Shown here piece by piece: positions 27,816-37,269 of a DNA stretch of 64,000 nt. Under the pieces are notes generated by a model that did no database searches, was not told the origin of the DNA, and saw nothing but the letters and a program-made list of their open reading frames with translations. Made by a program: the position numbers and the translations under genes. This DNA is from Halorarum salinum (GTDB lineage Archaea; Halobacteriota; Halobacteria; Halobacteriales; Haloferacaceae). The first letter of the stretch is position 1, and each line of letters opens with the position of its first letter. The stretch is from contig NZ_CP058579.1 in assembly GCF_013402875.1 (NCBI RefSeq), positions 1 through 64,000 of the forward strand. Reading direction: 5' to 3'.

Positions 27816-28121
27816 GGTCGTCCGTGTCGGCGCTCCAACGTACTTACTCGGTCGTTAAGGTCGGATCGCGTACGGGTTCGGCGGCGGACCGGTTCGGCCG
27901 TCGCCGGGCGGATTCGACCGGGGCTGTCGGTGGGGTGAAGACGGGTCGGAGACCGGTTCCCCGGATCGGCTCCATCGTGGTTGGTTCGCATTCGAAACTC
28001 GGGAGGTCGTCGCGTCCGCTGGCACTGCACCTGTTCCGTGCAGTACGGTCAGGGCGACGATGTACCCGACTACGGGCACGGGGCGTCCCCGACGTGTCCG
28101 CGGTGTGGACGCCGTCGAACC
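27816..28121. other. 306-base gap, weak remnant only
   Basis: On the minus strand a 75-codon frame (27855-28079) starts with a helix-like piece (PVVGYIVALTVLHG) but has no family features, so I do not call it a gene. Confidence 0.35.
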
Positions 28122-29150
28122 CTATGGCGCGTGATCGCCGCGGAACGTCTCGGCCGCCTCGTGGAACCGGTCGTGACCGGTCACGTCGTACAGCTCCTCC
28201 AACTGGCCGACGTGAATGGAGTGGTACTTGTCGATCAGTCCCTCGTGTTCGAGACAGTAGAGGCTCAGCCCGTCCGGAACCCGGAACTCGTCGATCCGGT
28301 CGTCGACGGTCGTGAGCGCGGCGAGCAGCCACTTCTCCACGTCGTCGCGCCCGGTGTGACACCAGTACTCGTAGAGCCCGTAGATGCCGAACAGCTTCCC
28401 GTTGAGCGTGTGGGCCGGCCGCTCCCGCGGGTACTCCTCGATCCAGTAGTGGCCGTCCTCGATCAGGGAGACCCACGGCTCCCGTCGGTCGGACTCGCGG
28501 GGCGGCACGAGCGAGTCGAACGTCCGGTCGGCCAGCCGGCGGTACCGCTCGGTGCCGGTCTGCCGGTGGAGCCGGACGAACGAGCTCATCAGCAGCCCCT
28601 GTGCCATCCCCGAGTACCACGGCGCCTCCATCAGCAGATCCGGGTTCCCGTGGAGTTCGAAGTCGTAGCCGTACGCGAAGTAGAGCCCCGCTTCGGTGTC
28701 GCGTGCCGCGTCGACGAGCGTGTCGGTGACACGTTCGGCGGCCTCCTCGAAGACGGGGTCGTCCGAGGTCCGAACGTTCTCGGAGAGGTTCGTGAGGACC
28801 CGCGCGTTCTGCACCACCTGCAGCCCCGTGGTCCCCTCGTTCGTCACCGTTCGGGCGGAGAGCCCCTCTGCCTCCTCGGCGGAGTAGGGGTACGCGTCCG
28901 ACTCGGGCCACTCCCCGTAGGGGAGTTCCCTGAGGTCGATGTCCTCCGAAATGTGCACGGAGTCGTGAGCCTCGGTCGATTCTGCCATCGGTGACGGGCC
29001 CTCGGTCCGCTCGGTCGCCGTCGACGGGGGGTCCGAGGACGTGTCCGTCCCCGGCGCGTCGCCGCCACCCCGGAAGCCCAGGCAACCGCCGGTCGTCGTC
29101 ACTGCTCCGATCGAAACGCCGCGTGTTTCGGGAGGGCCCGTCGAGAGCAA
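28122..29150 (-). CDS. D-glucuronyl C5-epimerase-like lipoprotein
   Basis: The protein (342 residues from TTG 29150) matches the C-terminal domain of D-glucuronyl C5-epimerases: PWYSGMAQGLLMSSFVRLHR, GHYWIEEYP and AHTLNGKLFGIYGLYEYW. These enzymes invert C5 of glucuronate in polysaccharides. Near the N-terminus is a lipobox-like GGC in a hydrophobic stretch (VSIGAVTTTGGC), so the protein may be lipid-anchored outside the cell. A twin-arginine motif (SRRALPKHAAF) sits just upstream in another frame, suggesting a frameshift in the signal peptide. The most conservative start is ATG 28988. Confidence 0.7.
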   Translation of the reverse strand: MLSTGPPETRGVSIGAVTTTGGCLGFRGGGDAPGTDTSSDPPSTATERTEGPSPMAESTEAHDSVHISEDIDLRELPYGEWPESDAYPYSAEEAEGLSARTVTNEGTTGLQVVQNARVLTNLSENVRTSDDPVFEEAAERVTDTLVDAARDTEAGLYFAYGYDFELHGNPDLLMEAPWYSGMAQGLLMSSFVRLHRQTGTERYRRLADRTFDSLVPPRESDRREPWVSLIEDGHYWIEEYPRERPAHTLNGKLFGIYGLYEYWCHTGRDDVEKWLLAALTTVDDRIDEFRVPDGLSLYCLEHEGLIDKYHSIHVGQLEELYDVTGHDRFHEAAETFRGDHAP

Positions 29151-29692
29151 TCTGCTATCTGCGTCCCTTCGGGATAGAGGGTGTCGACATGTTCATTATG
29201 GGCGTGATAAACGTGTTCGCCCTGGGTCCAGGGCACCATCGTGACCACCGTCAGTTCGCTCGTCCAACGCGGCCCCGTCACGGTCACGGTCGTCCTGGTC
29301 ACCGCGTCGGCACTCGTCCCGAGGAAGCCGACCTCGAAGTGGACCCGCCCGTCGAGGTTCCGTGGCCGCCCGTCGAAGTCGTACGCCTACCGAACGTCAC
29401 CCTCCTTGACGAACTGGATCTCCGAGTCGCCGCTTGGGTCCGTGACAGCGTAGAGAATGGCATACTCGGAGTGGAGACCGTCGACCGCCCACCGGGCGTA
29501 GTGGATGGTGATCTCGGGCGGGCGATGATCGTGCAGCGTCGGGTCGGTGTCCCAGTGCCGGGGTTCGCGCCCATCCGGGATGCCGTCGCCGTCCGTGTCG
29601 GTTCCGTCGAGATTCGTACTCAGTACGACTTCGCGGGAGTCCGAGAGACCGTCGTCGTCGGTGTCCGCCCGCATCGCGTCCGTCCGGGCCAA
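29099..29692 (-). pseudogene. C-terminal remnant of a thrombospondin-3-type repeat protein
   Basis: The minus strand stays in one frame from 29692 to 29099 apart from one TAG near 29391. It begins with calcium-binding repeats (ADTDDDGLSDSREV, then DTDGDGIPDGREP), continues through a beta-sandwich-like part, and ends with VTVTGPRWTSELTVV, the C-terminal cassette that recurs at 36253. Its N-terminus is cut off where the 214-residue gene ends. It overlaps the start of the epimerase-like gene on the same strand. Confidence 0.6.
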
Positions 29693-29703
29693 CTAGAAAT
29701 AGG

Positions 29704-30348
29704 TTAAAAGATTTTCTCGCCGAGTTCGCCATGCTCCAGGGTTTTCGAGATGAGATTCTCACACTCCTCTGTCTTCCATTTGATCCGTTCCAGTAGACTG
29801 ACGTCCCGAATTCGTTCACGTTTCGCATCATCCATCGAACATCCGAGGAACTCAGACAGCTCGAGGAGTGGGATGATCGTCACTCCAAATTCCACTTCTG
29901 CCTGCCATCCGATGTCGTTTTCAACCGTTTCGTATACAGACTTTGCACGGCGATAGTGTTCGATCGGATCGTCATTGTCCATGAAAGTCGCAACGTCACC
30001 AAGAAGTTCTTCACATAGTCCCTCATGAGCGGTTCCCCATGCGGATGAAGATGCAAGTTCACTGGTACTGATCTCTCTGATTGCTGCATTTGCCCTCGTA
30101 GCCACGTATGTTGACCGCTGGTCACCTGAAAGGCGGTAACAGAGAATCGAACCGAGAGCGTACGTGACAGACTGGCCGAACTCTGGGGCGGACATATACT
30201 GATCGTGTTCGCTATCTCGATACTGATGGGCCCACATGAGATGACCACTCGCGGCCGCATCGTAGAGGAACGCCGCGTCGTTGTAACTCCGTTCTTCGAC
30301 GCGTGATCTGGCTTCTTTCGAATATTCGCGAGGATCTCTTCTATGCAT
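29704..30348 (-). CDS. Helical protein, candidate immunity partner of the giant protein
   Basis: The 214-residue protein is soluble, all-helical in character and has no signal peptide. Segments such as YNDAAFLYDAAASGHLMW and YRRAKSVYETVENDIGWQ look like TPR-type helix pairs. Its ATG overlaps the stop codon region of the 1924-residue repeat protein by eight bases, so the two are translationally coupled. Small helical proteins in this position are often immunity proteins of polymorphic toxins. That role is my inference from context; the family is not recognised. Confidence 0.5.
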   Translation of the reverse strand: MHRRDPREYSKEARSRVEERSYNDAAFLYDAAASGHLMWAHQYRDSEHDQYMSAPEFGQSVTYALGSILCYRLSGDQRSTYVATRANAAIREISTSELASSSAWGTAHEGLCEELLGDVATFMDNDDPIEHYRRAKSVYETVENDIGWQAEVEFGVTIIPLLELSEFLGCSMDDAKRERIRDVSLLERIKWKTEECENLISKTLEHGELGEKIF

Positions 30349-33300
30349 AGTGGGTTAGCTCACTGGTCGGCGAGCCATAAACTCTGTTTGCCAAGTTCCA
30401 TCTCTGGATATATTCTTGGACGCTCTCTTTCGTTTGTCCGAGCCTCACAGAAGTACTTACGGTCCATTTCGTTCCATCAAACCGAACTCGGACTGCGACC
30501 CATTCCCCATCTATATACGCGATGTAGTGGATATTCCGTCCCTGCTCCCAGATCTGGGCGGGATTACGAATAACCCGTTCTACCTGATCATAGTCACTCA
30601 GATGGCCGTCTCGGCCAACTGGATGGCGATTACTACGGTCAATTTCAACTCCCCTTCCTTGCGGATCCCGGATTAACTCACCAGCGGAGATGATTACTCC
30701 ATCTCCTATCCTCAGAGCGATTCTAACTCCATCATCAGTTTCTCCAATAACATCGGTAACTTGACCATCACGGTATGTGACCGAATCGGGTGTTCGGAGT
30801 ACCTCCTCGATGTCGTCTTGATCATGGATTCCAGGCGTCCGCCTGATATACTCCCAGCCAAATCCGCGTTCGTTCCCCGGTCCGGGCGCTTCATAGACCG
30901 CCCCGTGCGGCCATCGAATCGTGAACGGTGCATAGTCGACATGGAACGTCTCGATCGTTCCAGTTGCGGGAACAGCCCCACCAACAGGCACCGAAAGTAC
31001 GTCGCCCTCGAATCCTTCCGCGGGCTGGTTGTAGTCAGTATATCCCAAGACGGCAGTACCGCCGATTGCGACAACGGTTGCGCCGGCAGCGGTGTACGGA
31101 TTGGAATAGACCATTCCGACTGCCCCGCTGCCTGCTCCCACCTGGATCTCTGAGGAGACGACGACTCCGGCGGAACCCCCAGTGAGGATCTGCCTCGGCG
31201 AAGAGACGGCGGCTTTGATGTCCTGATCTTCGGGAACCGTGACGGTCTCGTTGGGGTCGACTTTGACCGACATCCGATTACCGGCCGCGTCCGTCGCGTT
31301 CACGTAATAATACTCGGGTGGCTCGTCGAACCATCCGTGCTGGTCCAGTGACCGGTTGTACGTGGAGACGTGCTGAGTTCCTTCAATGCGTTCGCTCAGG
31401 AGTCGCGGTGGCTGTGACACCGTGAACGGGTCCCCGTACAGCGGGTCGTAATGTGCCCTGATGGTAAGCGAGTCGATCTCGCTGTGATCGGATACTCTGA
31501 TCGTGACGTTCTCGTTAAAGTCCCCATCAGTCCAATCGACCGGTGACCCGGAGTAGATCAGCACGTTCGGAACGCGGCTGTCGACCAGCGGTCGCTTATC
31601 GACCTGATCGATGTAGCCGTCATCGTCAGTATCAGCGTCTAGCGGGTCCGTTTTCCACACAAGCTGTTCGGCCCCGTCGTGAACACCATCATCGTCACTG
31701 TCGACTTCGGTCGGGTCGCTGTGCAGCACTCGGTACGTGCCGTAGTCGTTCTCGGCAGCGTCACCGAGTTCACGGCTATCCGAGAGCCCGTCCCCGTCCG
31801 TGTCGGCCGAATACGGACTCGTGTAGATGGTCTCTCCGGTTCCGAGCGTGAAGCCGTCCGTCTCTTCGGAGTTGAGCAACCCGTCGCCGTCGCTGTCGCG
31901 GGTCACGGAGACGGTCACGTCGCTCACGCGGAGCGTCGCCCCATTCGCGGCGTCGAACCGGATCGTAATCTCCTCCCCCGCCACGTCCGAGAGATCCACC
32001 TCTCGTGTGACCGGGCCGCTCGTCCCACTGGTGAGGTCGAACAGTTCGCGGTCACCACTCGCAGTCTCGACGACCGCACTCGCGTCCGAGGAACGGTCTG
32101 CCGTCGTGTCGCCCTCGACGGTGACGCGCACGGTCGCGTCGACCGCGTCGTCCGCGAACGTGACGTCGCGTTCGAGCGTCGAGGTCGTGCCGCTGGAGAG
32201 CTGCGCGAACGTGTTCAGCCCGGCGGGGGTGATACAGCCCCACGGGTAACAGAGGTCTGGGTCGTCGTTGTCGCCGTCATCGCCATCATCCCCGCCGTCG
32301 CTGCCGTCATCGTCGCCACCGTCGTTCCCGTCATCATTTCCACCATCGTCATCAGTAGGCGCGTCCGAGTTCACGACCGCGTCCGTACCGTCGGTGGAGA
32401 CATCGCCGAGCGCGGTCCAGTCGTCGAGGTCGGAGAACCCGCCGTCGATGATACGCCGTTCCCGGTCCGACTCACCCGAGCCGCCCGACCCGGAGTCACC
32501 AGACCCGTCAGATCCGTCGTCGACCGTGAACTGGGTGCCGTACCGCTGGCCGTTGAAGACGATGTACACGGAGAAGTGCGGCGTCGTTGCGCTGACTGTG
32601 TTGTTCTTCGCGTCCACCGTCGAGGGCACCCGCTCGAACGTCTGTGCGTCCGGGTCCCATCGGAACACCGCCAGCTCCGACTCGTCGCTCACGTCCGATT
32701 CGTCGTACGACAGCGTGAGCATCGCCCGCTCGAACTCGCGCTGAGTTCCGAATTCGAGCGGTTTCGAGGCGGCGACTGATTCGACCGCGTCGCTGGTGAG
32801 GATCGCGTCGGTACTGTTTCGGACCGTGACCGAGTCGGCGACGTTCCCCTCGCCCGTGATAGAGACGGACGCGCCGACGGTCTCGTTCATCGTGCTCGTG
32901 GTGAACGTCTCCTCGCCGTCCGCCACACCGTCGCCGTCAGAATCCGCACTGAGCGGGTCGGTTCCGAGGTCGAGTTCCTCGTCGTCACGCAATCCGTCGT
33001 CGTCGGTGTCGGGCGAGCGCGGGTCGGTCTCGTACTCGTTCAGTTCGGCAGAGTCGGTCAGCGTGTCGAAGTCCGTGTCGTTCGTGGTCGAGTCGGTCCC
33101 GGCGGCCTCCTCGGCTGCCGTGTCGAGACCGTCTCCCTCGTGGTCCTCCCGCGCGTCCAGGACACCGTCCCCGTCGCTGTCCGCGCTGAGCGGGTCGAGA
33201 ACCGAGAAGCGAACCTCGAAGCCATCGCCCACGCTATCGCTGTCCGTGTCGTTGTCGAACGGATCCGTACCGAACACCTCCTCGTAGTGGGCCCGGACCT

Positions 33301-36115
33301 GATCGCTGTCGAAGTCCTCTAACCCGTCCGGGATCTCGTTGGCCGATTCGTTGGCGCTCGTAACCGAGGAATCGCTGTCGTTCGACAGCGGGTTCGTCCC
33401 CGTCGTGTCGACCTCGTAGGCGTCCGTGAGACCGTCCCGATCCGTGTCCGAATGGAGCGGGTCCGTCCCGAGGGCCTGCTCGCGAGCGTTGCTCAGCAAG
33501 TCGTTTTCGAGGTCCTCCGCCGTGTCACGGACGCCGTCGCCGGCCTCGCTGGCGTTGGTCCCGGCGCTGTCGCTGTCGACGCCGACGGGCGAGGTGAGCG
33601 ACCGTTCCACCTCGAAGAAGTCCGTCAGCGTGTCGTCGTCCGTGTCGGCGTCGGTCGGACTGGTCCCCGCGGCCTGTTCGTCGATGTTGACAAGCCCCTC
33701 CGCGTCGGGGTCCTCCAACGCGTCACCCGTCCCGTCACCGTCCGTATCGTTCGAGAGCGGGTCGAGCGTCTCGTACGTGAACTCGAACCCGTCGACCAGC
33801 CCGTCGTCGTCCGAATCCGGGTCGAACGGGTCCGTCCCGACGTCGAACTCCAGGGCGTTCGAGAGCCCGTCACCGTCGAAGTCCTCGCTCCCGTCGATGA
33901 CGCCGTCGCCGGCCTCGTCGGGAGCCGTCACGCTGGAGTCGCTGTCGGGCACCAGCGGGTTCGTCAGCGTCGTATTCACCTCCTCGTAGTCGGTGAGGTT
34001 GTCCGCGTCGGTATCGAGGTCGAGCGGGAGCGTCCCGTACCGCTGTTCGTCGACGTTCACTAGCCCCTCCGCGTCGGGATCCTCCCGGCCGTCGGGCACC
34101 CCGTCGCCGTCGGTGTCGACGTTGAGCGGGTCGACCGTCTCGAAGCGGTGCTCGAAGAGGTCGGTCAGGTCGTCACCGTCCGTGTCGGGGTCGAACGGAT
34201 CGGTCGAGACGTTCTGCTCGATTCTGGTCACCAGCGCCTCGCCGTCGAAGTCCTCCTCGCCGTCGGTGACCCCGTTCCCGGCCTCCGAGCGGTTCGTCCG
34301 CGTCGAGTCACTGTCCGCGAGAGTCGGGTTCGTGCGCGTCGTCCGCACCTCGTAGGCGTCGGTCAGTGCGTCGCCGTCGGTGTCGGCGTCGGTGGGAACG
34401 GTTCCGTTCGACTGCTCGTGGAGGTTGACCAGTGTCTCGTTGTCCGGATCTTCCCAGGCGTCCGCCATTCCGTCGCCGTCCGAGTCCGCCGCCGTCGGGT
34501 CGATGGTGTCGTAGGCGTACTCAAACGGATCCCACAGCCGGTCGTCGTCCGTGTCGGCATCGAACGAGTCCGTCGAGATGTTCGCCTCCAGCGCGGTCTC
34601 GAGCGTGTCGTCGTCGAAGTCCTCTGCGCCGTCGGGCACCCCGTCTCCCGACTCGTTCGCGCCCGTCCGGTTCGAGTCGCTGTCCGCGATCGTCGGGACC
34701 GTCGCCGTCGTGTCGACCTCGTACCCGTCGCCGAGGCGATCGCCGTCAGTGTCCGCGACGTTCGGGTTTGTGCCGTACTCCTGCTCGCGGACGTTGGTGA
34801 GCCCATCGGGTTCGATGTCGTCCTCCCCGTCCGGCACGCCGTCACCGTCGGTGTCGGCGGCGAGCGGGTCGAGGTTCCCGTACCGGAGTTCGAACCAGTC
34901 GGTCAACTCGTCGTCGTCCGTATCGGCATCGAACGGGTCGGTGCCGGCGCGGTACTCGACGGCCGTCGGAATCCGGTCGTCGTCGAAGTCCTCGGCCCCG
35001 TCGACGATTCCATCGTCGGCCTCCGATTCGTTCGTCTTCGGCGTGTCGCTGTCGGTGTCGAGCGGCGCCGTGCCGACGACCGTCCGCTCGTAGGTGTCGG
35101 GCAGGCCGTCCGCGTCGAGCAGCAGCGTGTCGGTTCCGGTCGATGGGGCTGGCGTGGCGTCACTACCGTCGCCGTCGGATCCACCGGCGCCGTCGCCGTT
35201 TCCGGCGTTGCCGTTGCCGTCTCCAGCGTTACCGTTTCCAGCGTTCCCCTCGTTCGAACCTCCCTCACGCACACCCAATCGCTTGTTCCCGTCGGTCGCG
35301 CTGACGGTGATCTCGTTGACCGGTTTCGACAGCGTGAGCGTCGCGTTGAACGTCCCCGTCGCGAGCGGACCGGTCCCCCGCTCCAACTCGACCGTCTGCT
35401 CGGTCCCGTCCGCGAACCGGACGGTCACCGTCCGCAACTCGAACGTCCGGACGTCGCGTACGGTCCCGTTCAGCCGGTAGGTGATCGAGTCGACGTGTCG
35501 CGGGTCCTCCCGCGTCCGGATAGCCACGCGCGGCGTGACCGCCTCGTCCATGATGTCGAGTGCGGCCTGGGCGTTCAGCCACGCGCGGCGATAGTGCTCG
35601 AGGCGGGCGACCGGGTTGTCGCCGCCGAACGCCAGCGCGTTTCGCGCCTGCGAGAGGTGCCGCTCGACGGCCGCCTCGTCGTACGTGACGTTCGGGTCCG
35701 CAGCGAGTTCCTCGTGTGCCGTCTCTGCGTCGGCGAGCGCGGTCCGCGCGAGTCGCTCGTCCGAATCCGCGATCCCGTCTGCGACCGCCGGCGCGTGGCT
35801 CTGCGTACGGGTGACGACCCGCTTGTCGGTGGCAAACACCGAGTCGGTGACGCGGGTCGGCCCGACGTAGACCGCGAGCGATCGGTTGAGTGCGGTCAGG
35901 AGGTCGGCCTTCCGATCGGGCGGCCAGTTCAGCGTCGCGTTCTGCAGGTCGTCGATGGCGGCCTCGCGAAGTGTGAGAGAGTCGGTTGAGGGGGAAGGGG
36001 ACTGGACCGCCCGGGATTCGTCCGGTCTGGACGATGCAATTCCAACGGTCGTGGCGCTCAATATGAGGAGAATAGAGAAGAAAATCGCAGTAAACTGTTG
36101 TCGACCGACATTCAT
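30341..36115 (-). CDS. Giant secreted thrombospondin-3-type repeat protein with toxin-like C-terminus
   Basis: The protein has 1924 residues. A Sec-type signal peptide (FTAIFFSILLILSATTVGIA) opens it. Residues 30-280 form a helical and beta-sandwich region, followed by a Gly/Asn linker. Calcium-binding repeats (DTDGDGVPDG type) fill residues 367-1070 in units of exactly 123 residues, and more repeats follow near 1440-1560. Residues 1646-1692 are hydrophobic and glycine-rich, like a membrane-translocation segment. Two tandem, related modules follow: DIEEVLRTPDSVTYRDG at about 1769 and QVERVIRNPAQIWEQG at about 1844. Such modules resemble RelE/EndoU-fold nuclease toxins; that match is weak and inferred. 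It is probably a surface stalk carrying an effector. Confidence 0.65.
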   Translation of the reverse strand: MNVGRQQFTAIFFSILLILSATTVGIASSRPDESRAVQSPSPSTDSLTLREAAIDDLQNATLNWPPDRKADLLTALNRSLAVYVGPTRVTDSVFATDKRVVTRTQSHAPAVADGIADSDERLARTALADAETAHEELAADPNVTYDEAAVERHLSQARNALAFGGDNPVARLEHYRRAWLNAQAALDIMDEAVTPRVAIRTREDPRHVDSITYRLNGTVRDVRTFELRTVTVRFADGTEQTVELERGTGPLATGTFNATLTLSKPVNEITVSATDGNKRLGVREGGSNEGNAGNGNAGDGNGNAGNGDGAGGSDGDGSDATPAPSTGTDTLLLDADGLPDTYERTVVGTAPLDTDSDTPKTNESEADDGIVDGAEDFDDDRIPTAVEYRAGTDPFDADTDDDELTDWFELRYGNLDPLAADTDGDGVPDGEDDIEPDGLTNVREQEYGTNPNVADTDGDRLGDGYEVDTTATVPTIADSDSNRTGANESGDGVPDGAEDFDDDTLETALEANISTDSFDADTDDDRLWDPFEYAYDTIDPTAADSDGDGMADAWEDPDNETLVNLHEQSNGTVPTDADTDGDALTDAYEVRTTRTNPTLADSDSTRTNRSEAGNGVTDGEEDFDGEALVTRIEQNVSTDPFDPDTDGDDLTDLFEHRFETVDPLNVDTDGDGVPDGREDPDAEGLVNVDEQRYGTLPLDLDTDADNLTDYEEVNTTLTNPLVPDSDSSVTAPDEAGDGVIDGSEDFDGDGLSNALEFDVGTDPFDPDSDDDGLVDGFEFTYETLDPLSNDTDGDGTGDALEDPDAEGLVNIDEQAAGTSPTDADTDDDTLTDFFEVERSLTSPVGVDSDSAGTNASEAGDGVRDTAEDLENDLLSNAREQALGTDPLHSDTDRDGLTDAYEVDTTGTNPLSNDSDSSVTSANESANEIPDGLEDFDSDQVRAHYEEVFGTDPFDNDTDSDSVGDGFEVRFSVLDPLSADSDGDGVLDAREDHEGDGLDTAAEEAAGTDSTTNDTDFDTLTDSAELNEYETDPRSPDTDDDGLRDDEELDLGTDPLSADSDGDGVADGEETFTTSTMNETVGASVSITGEGNVADSVTVRNSTDAILTSDAVESVAASKPLEFGTQREFERAMLTLSYDESDVSDESELAVFRWDPDAQTFERVPSTVDAKNNTVSATTPHFSVYIVFNGQRYGTQFTVDDGSDGSGDSGSGGSGESDRERRIIDGGFSDLDDWTALGDVSTDGTDAVVNSDAPTDDDGGNDDGNDGGDDDGSDGGDDGDDGDNDDPDLCYPWGCITPAGLNTFAQLSSGTTSTLERDVTFADDAVDATVRVTVEGDTTADRSSDASAVVETASGDRELFDLTSGTSGPVTREVDLSDVAGEEITIRFDAANGATLRVSDVTVSVTRDSDGDGLLNSEETDGFTLGTGETIYTSPYSADTDGDGLSDSRELGDAAENDYGTYRVLHSDPTEVDSDDDGVHDGAEQLVWKTDPLDADTDDDGYIDQVDKRPLVDSRVPNVLIYSGSPVDWTDGDFNENVTIRVSDHSEIDSLTIRAHYDPLYGDPFTVSQPPRLLSERIEGTQHVSTYNRSLDQHGWFDEPPEYYYVNATDAAGNRMSVKVDPNETVTVPEDQDIKAAVSSPRQILTGGSAGVVVSSEIQVGAGSGAVGMVYSNPYTAAGATVVAIGGTAVLGYTDYNQPAEGFEGDVLSVPVGGAVPATGTIETFHVDYAPFTIRWPHGAVYEAPGPGNERGFGWEYIRRTPGIHDQDDIEEVLRTPDSVTYRDGQVTDVIGETDDGVRIALRIGDGVIISAGELIRDPQGRGVEIDRSNRHPVGRDGHLSDYDQVERVIRNPAQIWEQGRNIHYIAYIDGEWVAVRVRFDGTKWTVSTSVRLGQTKESVQEYIQRWNLANRVYGSPTSELTHYA
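32908..35017 (-). repeat. Higher-order repeat of 369 bases encoding calcium-binding stalk
   Basis: Units start at residues 367, 490, 613, 736 and 859 of the giant protein (DNA near 35017, 34648, 34279, 33910 and 33541). The step is exactly 123 residues (369 bases) four times, and the fifth unit is shortened to about 67 residues. Each unit carries several DxDxDGxxD calcium loops. Equal spacing in the 123-residue register indicates amplification of a whole supramodule, not of single loops. Confidence 0.75.
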
Positions 36116-36252
36116 GGCTACCGGATTACAGATGATTTATTATATACCTATTGAAGAAAATATCAATATTTATATATCGTCGATTCTAGTCGGGGTATGC
36201 TGCAGACGAGGGCTTCAGACGGGGATACGGCCACGACTCGCCGGGCGATACC

Positions 36253-36426
36253 TCACGTGACCGTCAGAATCGCCGTCAGCTCGTTCGTCCCGCGCGGCCC
36301 CGTCACGGTGACGTCGAACCCGACCGCGAGCAGGTGGACCTCGTCGACGCGTTCCTGGGTGACGACGCCGTCGTCTTCCGCACAGTCGCCGAACTGGCGG
36401 TTCGGGCCCGACGGACAGTTCGCCAT
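36253..36426 (-). CDS. Short intact cassette, 57 codons, C-terminus of a repeat-protein family
   Basis: The frame from ATG 36426 to TGA 36253 reads MANCPSGPNRQFGDC to VTVTGPRGTNELTAILTVT. The end matches the remnant at 29099 (VTVTGPRWTSELTV) and the remnant at about 37741. It may be an orphan C-terminal cassette rather than an expressed gene; no promoter is obvious. Confidence 0.4.
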   Translation of the reverse strand: MANCPSGPNRQFGDCAEDDGVVTQERVDEVHLLAVGFDVTVTGPRGTNELTAILTVT

Positions 36427-36552
36427 CGTCTAGGACGTGGCGACGCTCCCGTTTCGCGTCACGTCGACGGCGACCGACTCGCGGAGCCTGGCCCGCTCTA
36501 TCGCCGTCACGTCGGCCGCGAAGGCGCCGGGATGGGGAGGAACAGTTCCGCT

Positions 36553-37269
36553 CTACTCGAGCGACGTCCGATTTAGTTGATCGAACGATGGATCCTCGGT
36601 CACGAACCGATACGCGGCGAGCCAGAATCCGTAGCTGTACGAGAGCGACAACACAGCTGCCGCGATGAGTTCCAGCTCGAGACTGGCCAAGTTGTACACC
36701 TCCGCCCCCGCGACGAGTAGGATCAACCCGATCGAAAACGAGGGAGGGAACTCCTCGGTTGCGCCGTATAACGTAATGGACAGCCCGAGGATGGTGTAGA
36801 GTACAACGGCCACCGTCCAGGTTCCGATTAGGACCGTCGACAGTGGTAGCTCAAGTATCCCGATCATCGTCAATAGGGAGACGACCGTTCCCCCGAATAG
36901 GATGATGAACACGACCCCCAACTTCGAGATAACCTTGGTTTGCAGACTGACGCCGCCCCATGAGAGGGATCGAGTTCGAGCGGCGAACGATAGTTTCTGA
37001 TAGAGCCGAACGGCCGCGATTCCTTGGATGTACTTCCCGGCCATGCCAAACACGACGACCAGCAAGAATGGTTCCGACAGGTGAATCTGATACACGCCGA
37101 TGACCAGGCCTGCTCCCAAGAGCAACGTGACCAAGTACCCCTCGAGACCCGAGATGGCCGTTTGCGAATCCACGAAGGCCGCTTCGATGGAGAGGAACGC
37201 CCCGAGGAGGATGAGCCCGAGCCCGACCGCCGGGAGGAAATCCATGAAGAACGAAAGCTGGAGGATCAC
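36553..37269 (-). CDS. Hypothetical polytopic membrane protein
   Basis: The 238-residue protein has about seven hydrophobic helices and short loops. The N-terminus is hydrophobic (LPAVGLGLILLGAFLSIEAA) and the C-terminus ends in FVTEDPSFDQLNRTSLE. It overlaps its upstream neighbour by four bases (ATGA), so the two are coupled. No catalytic residues or family are recognised. It lies between the giant surface protein and the mobile element. Confidence 0.6.
   Translation of the reverse strand: MILQLSFFMDFLPAVGLGLILLGAFLSIEAAFVDSQTAISGLEGYLVTLLLGAGLVIGVYQIHLSEPFLLVVVFGMAGKYIQGIAAVRLYQKLSFAARTRSLSWGGVSLQTKVISKLGVVFIILFGGTVVSLLTMIGILELPLSTVLIGTWTVAVVLYTILGLSITLYGATEEFPPSFSIGLILLVAGAEVYNLASLELELIAAAVLSLSYSYGFWLAAYRFVTEDPSFDQLNRTSLE

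Noticed and set aside
29391-29393. TAG codon inside the repeat-protein remnant as a possible readthrough or pyrrolysine codon
   Set aside because: Its N-terminus is also missing, there is no pyrrolysine machinery in view, and haloarchaea rarely use it, so a simple nonsense mutation is likelier.
34148-35989. 613-codon plus-strand open frame opposite the repeat protein
   Set aside because: It is antisense to repetitive Asp/Gly codons, is itself repetitive for that reason, and has no promoter or family.
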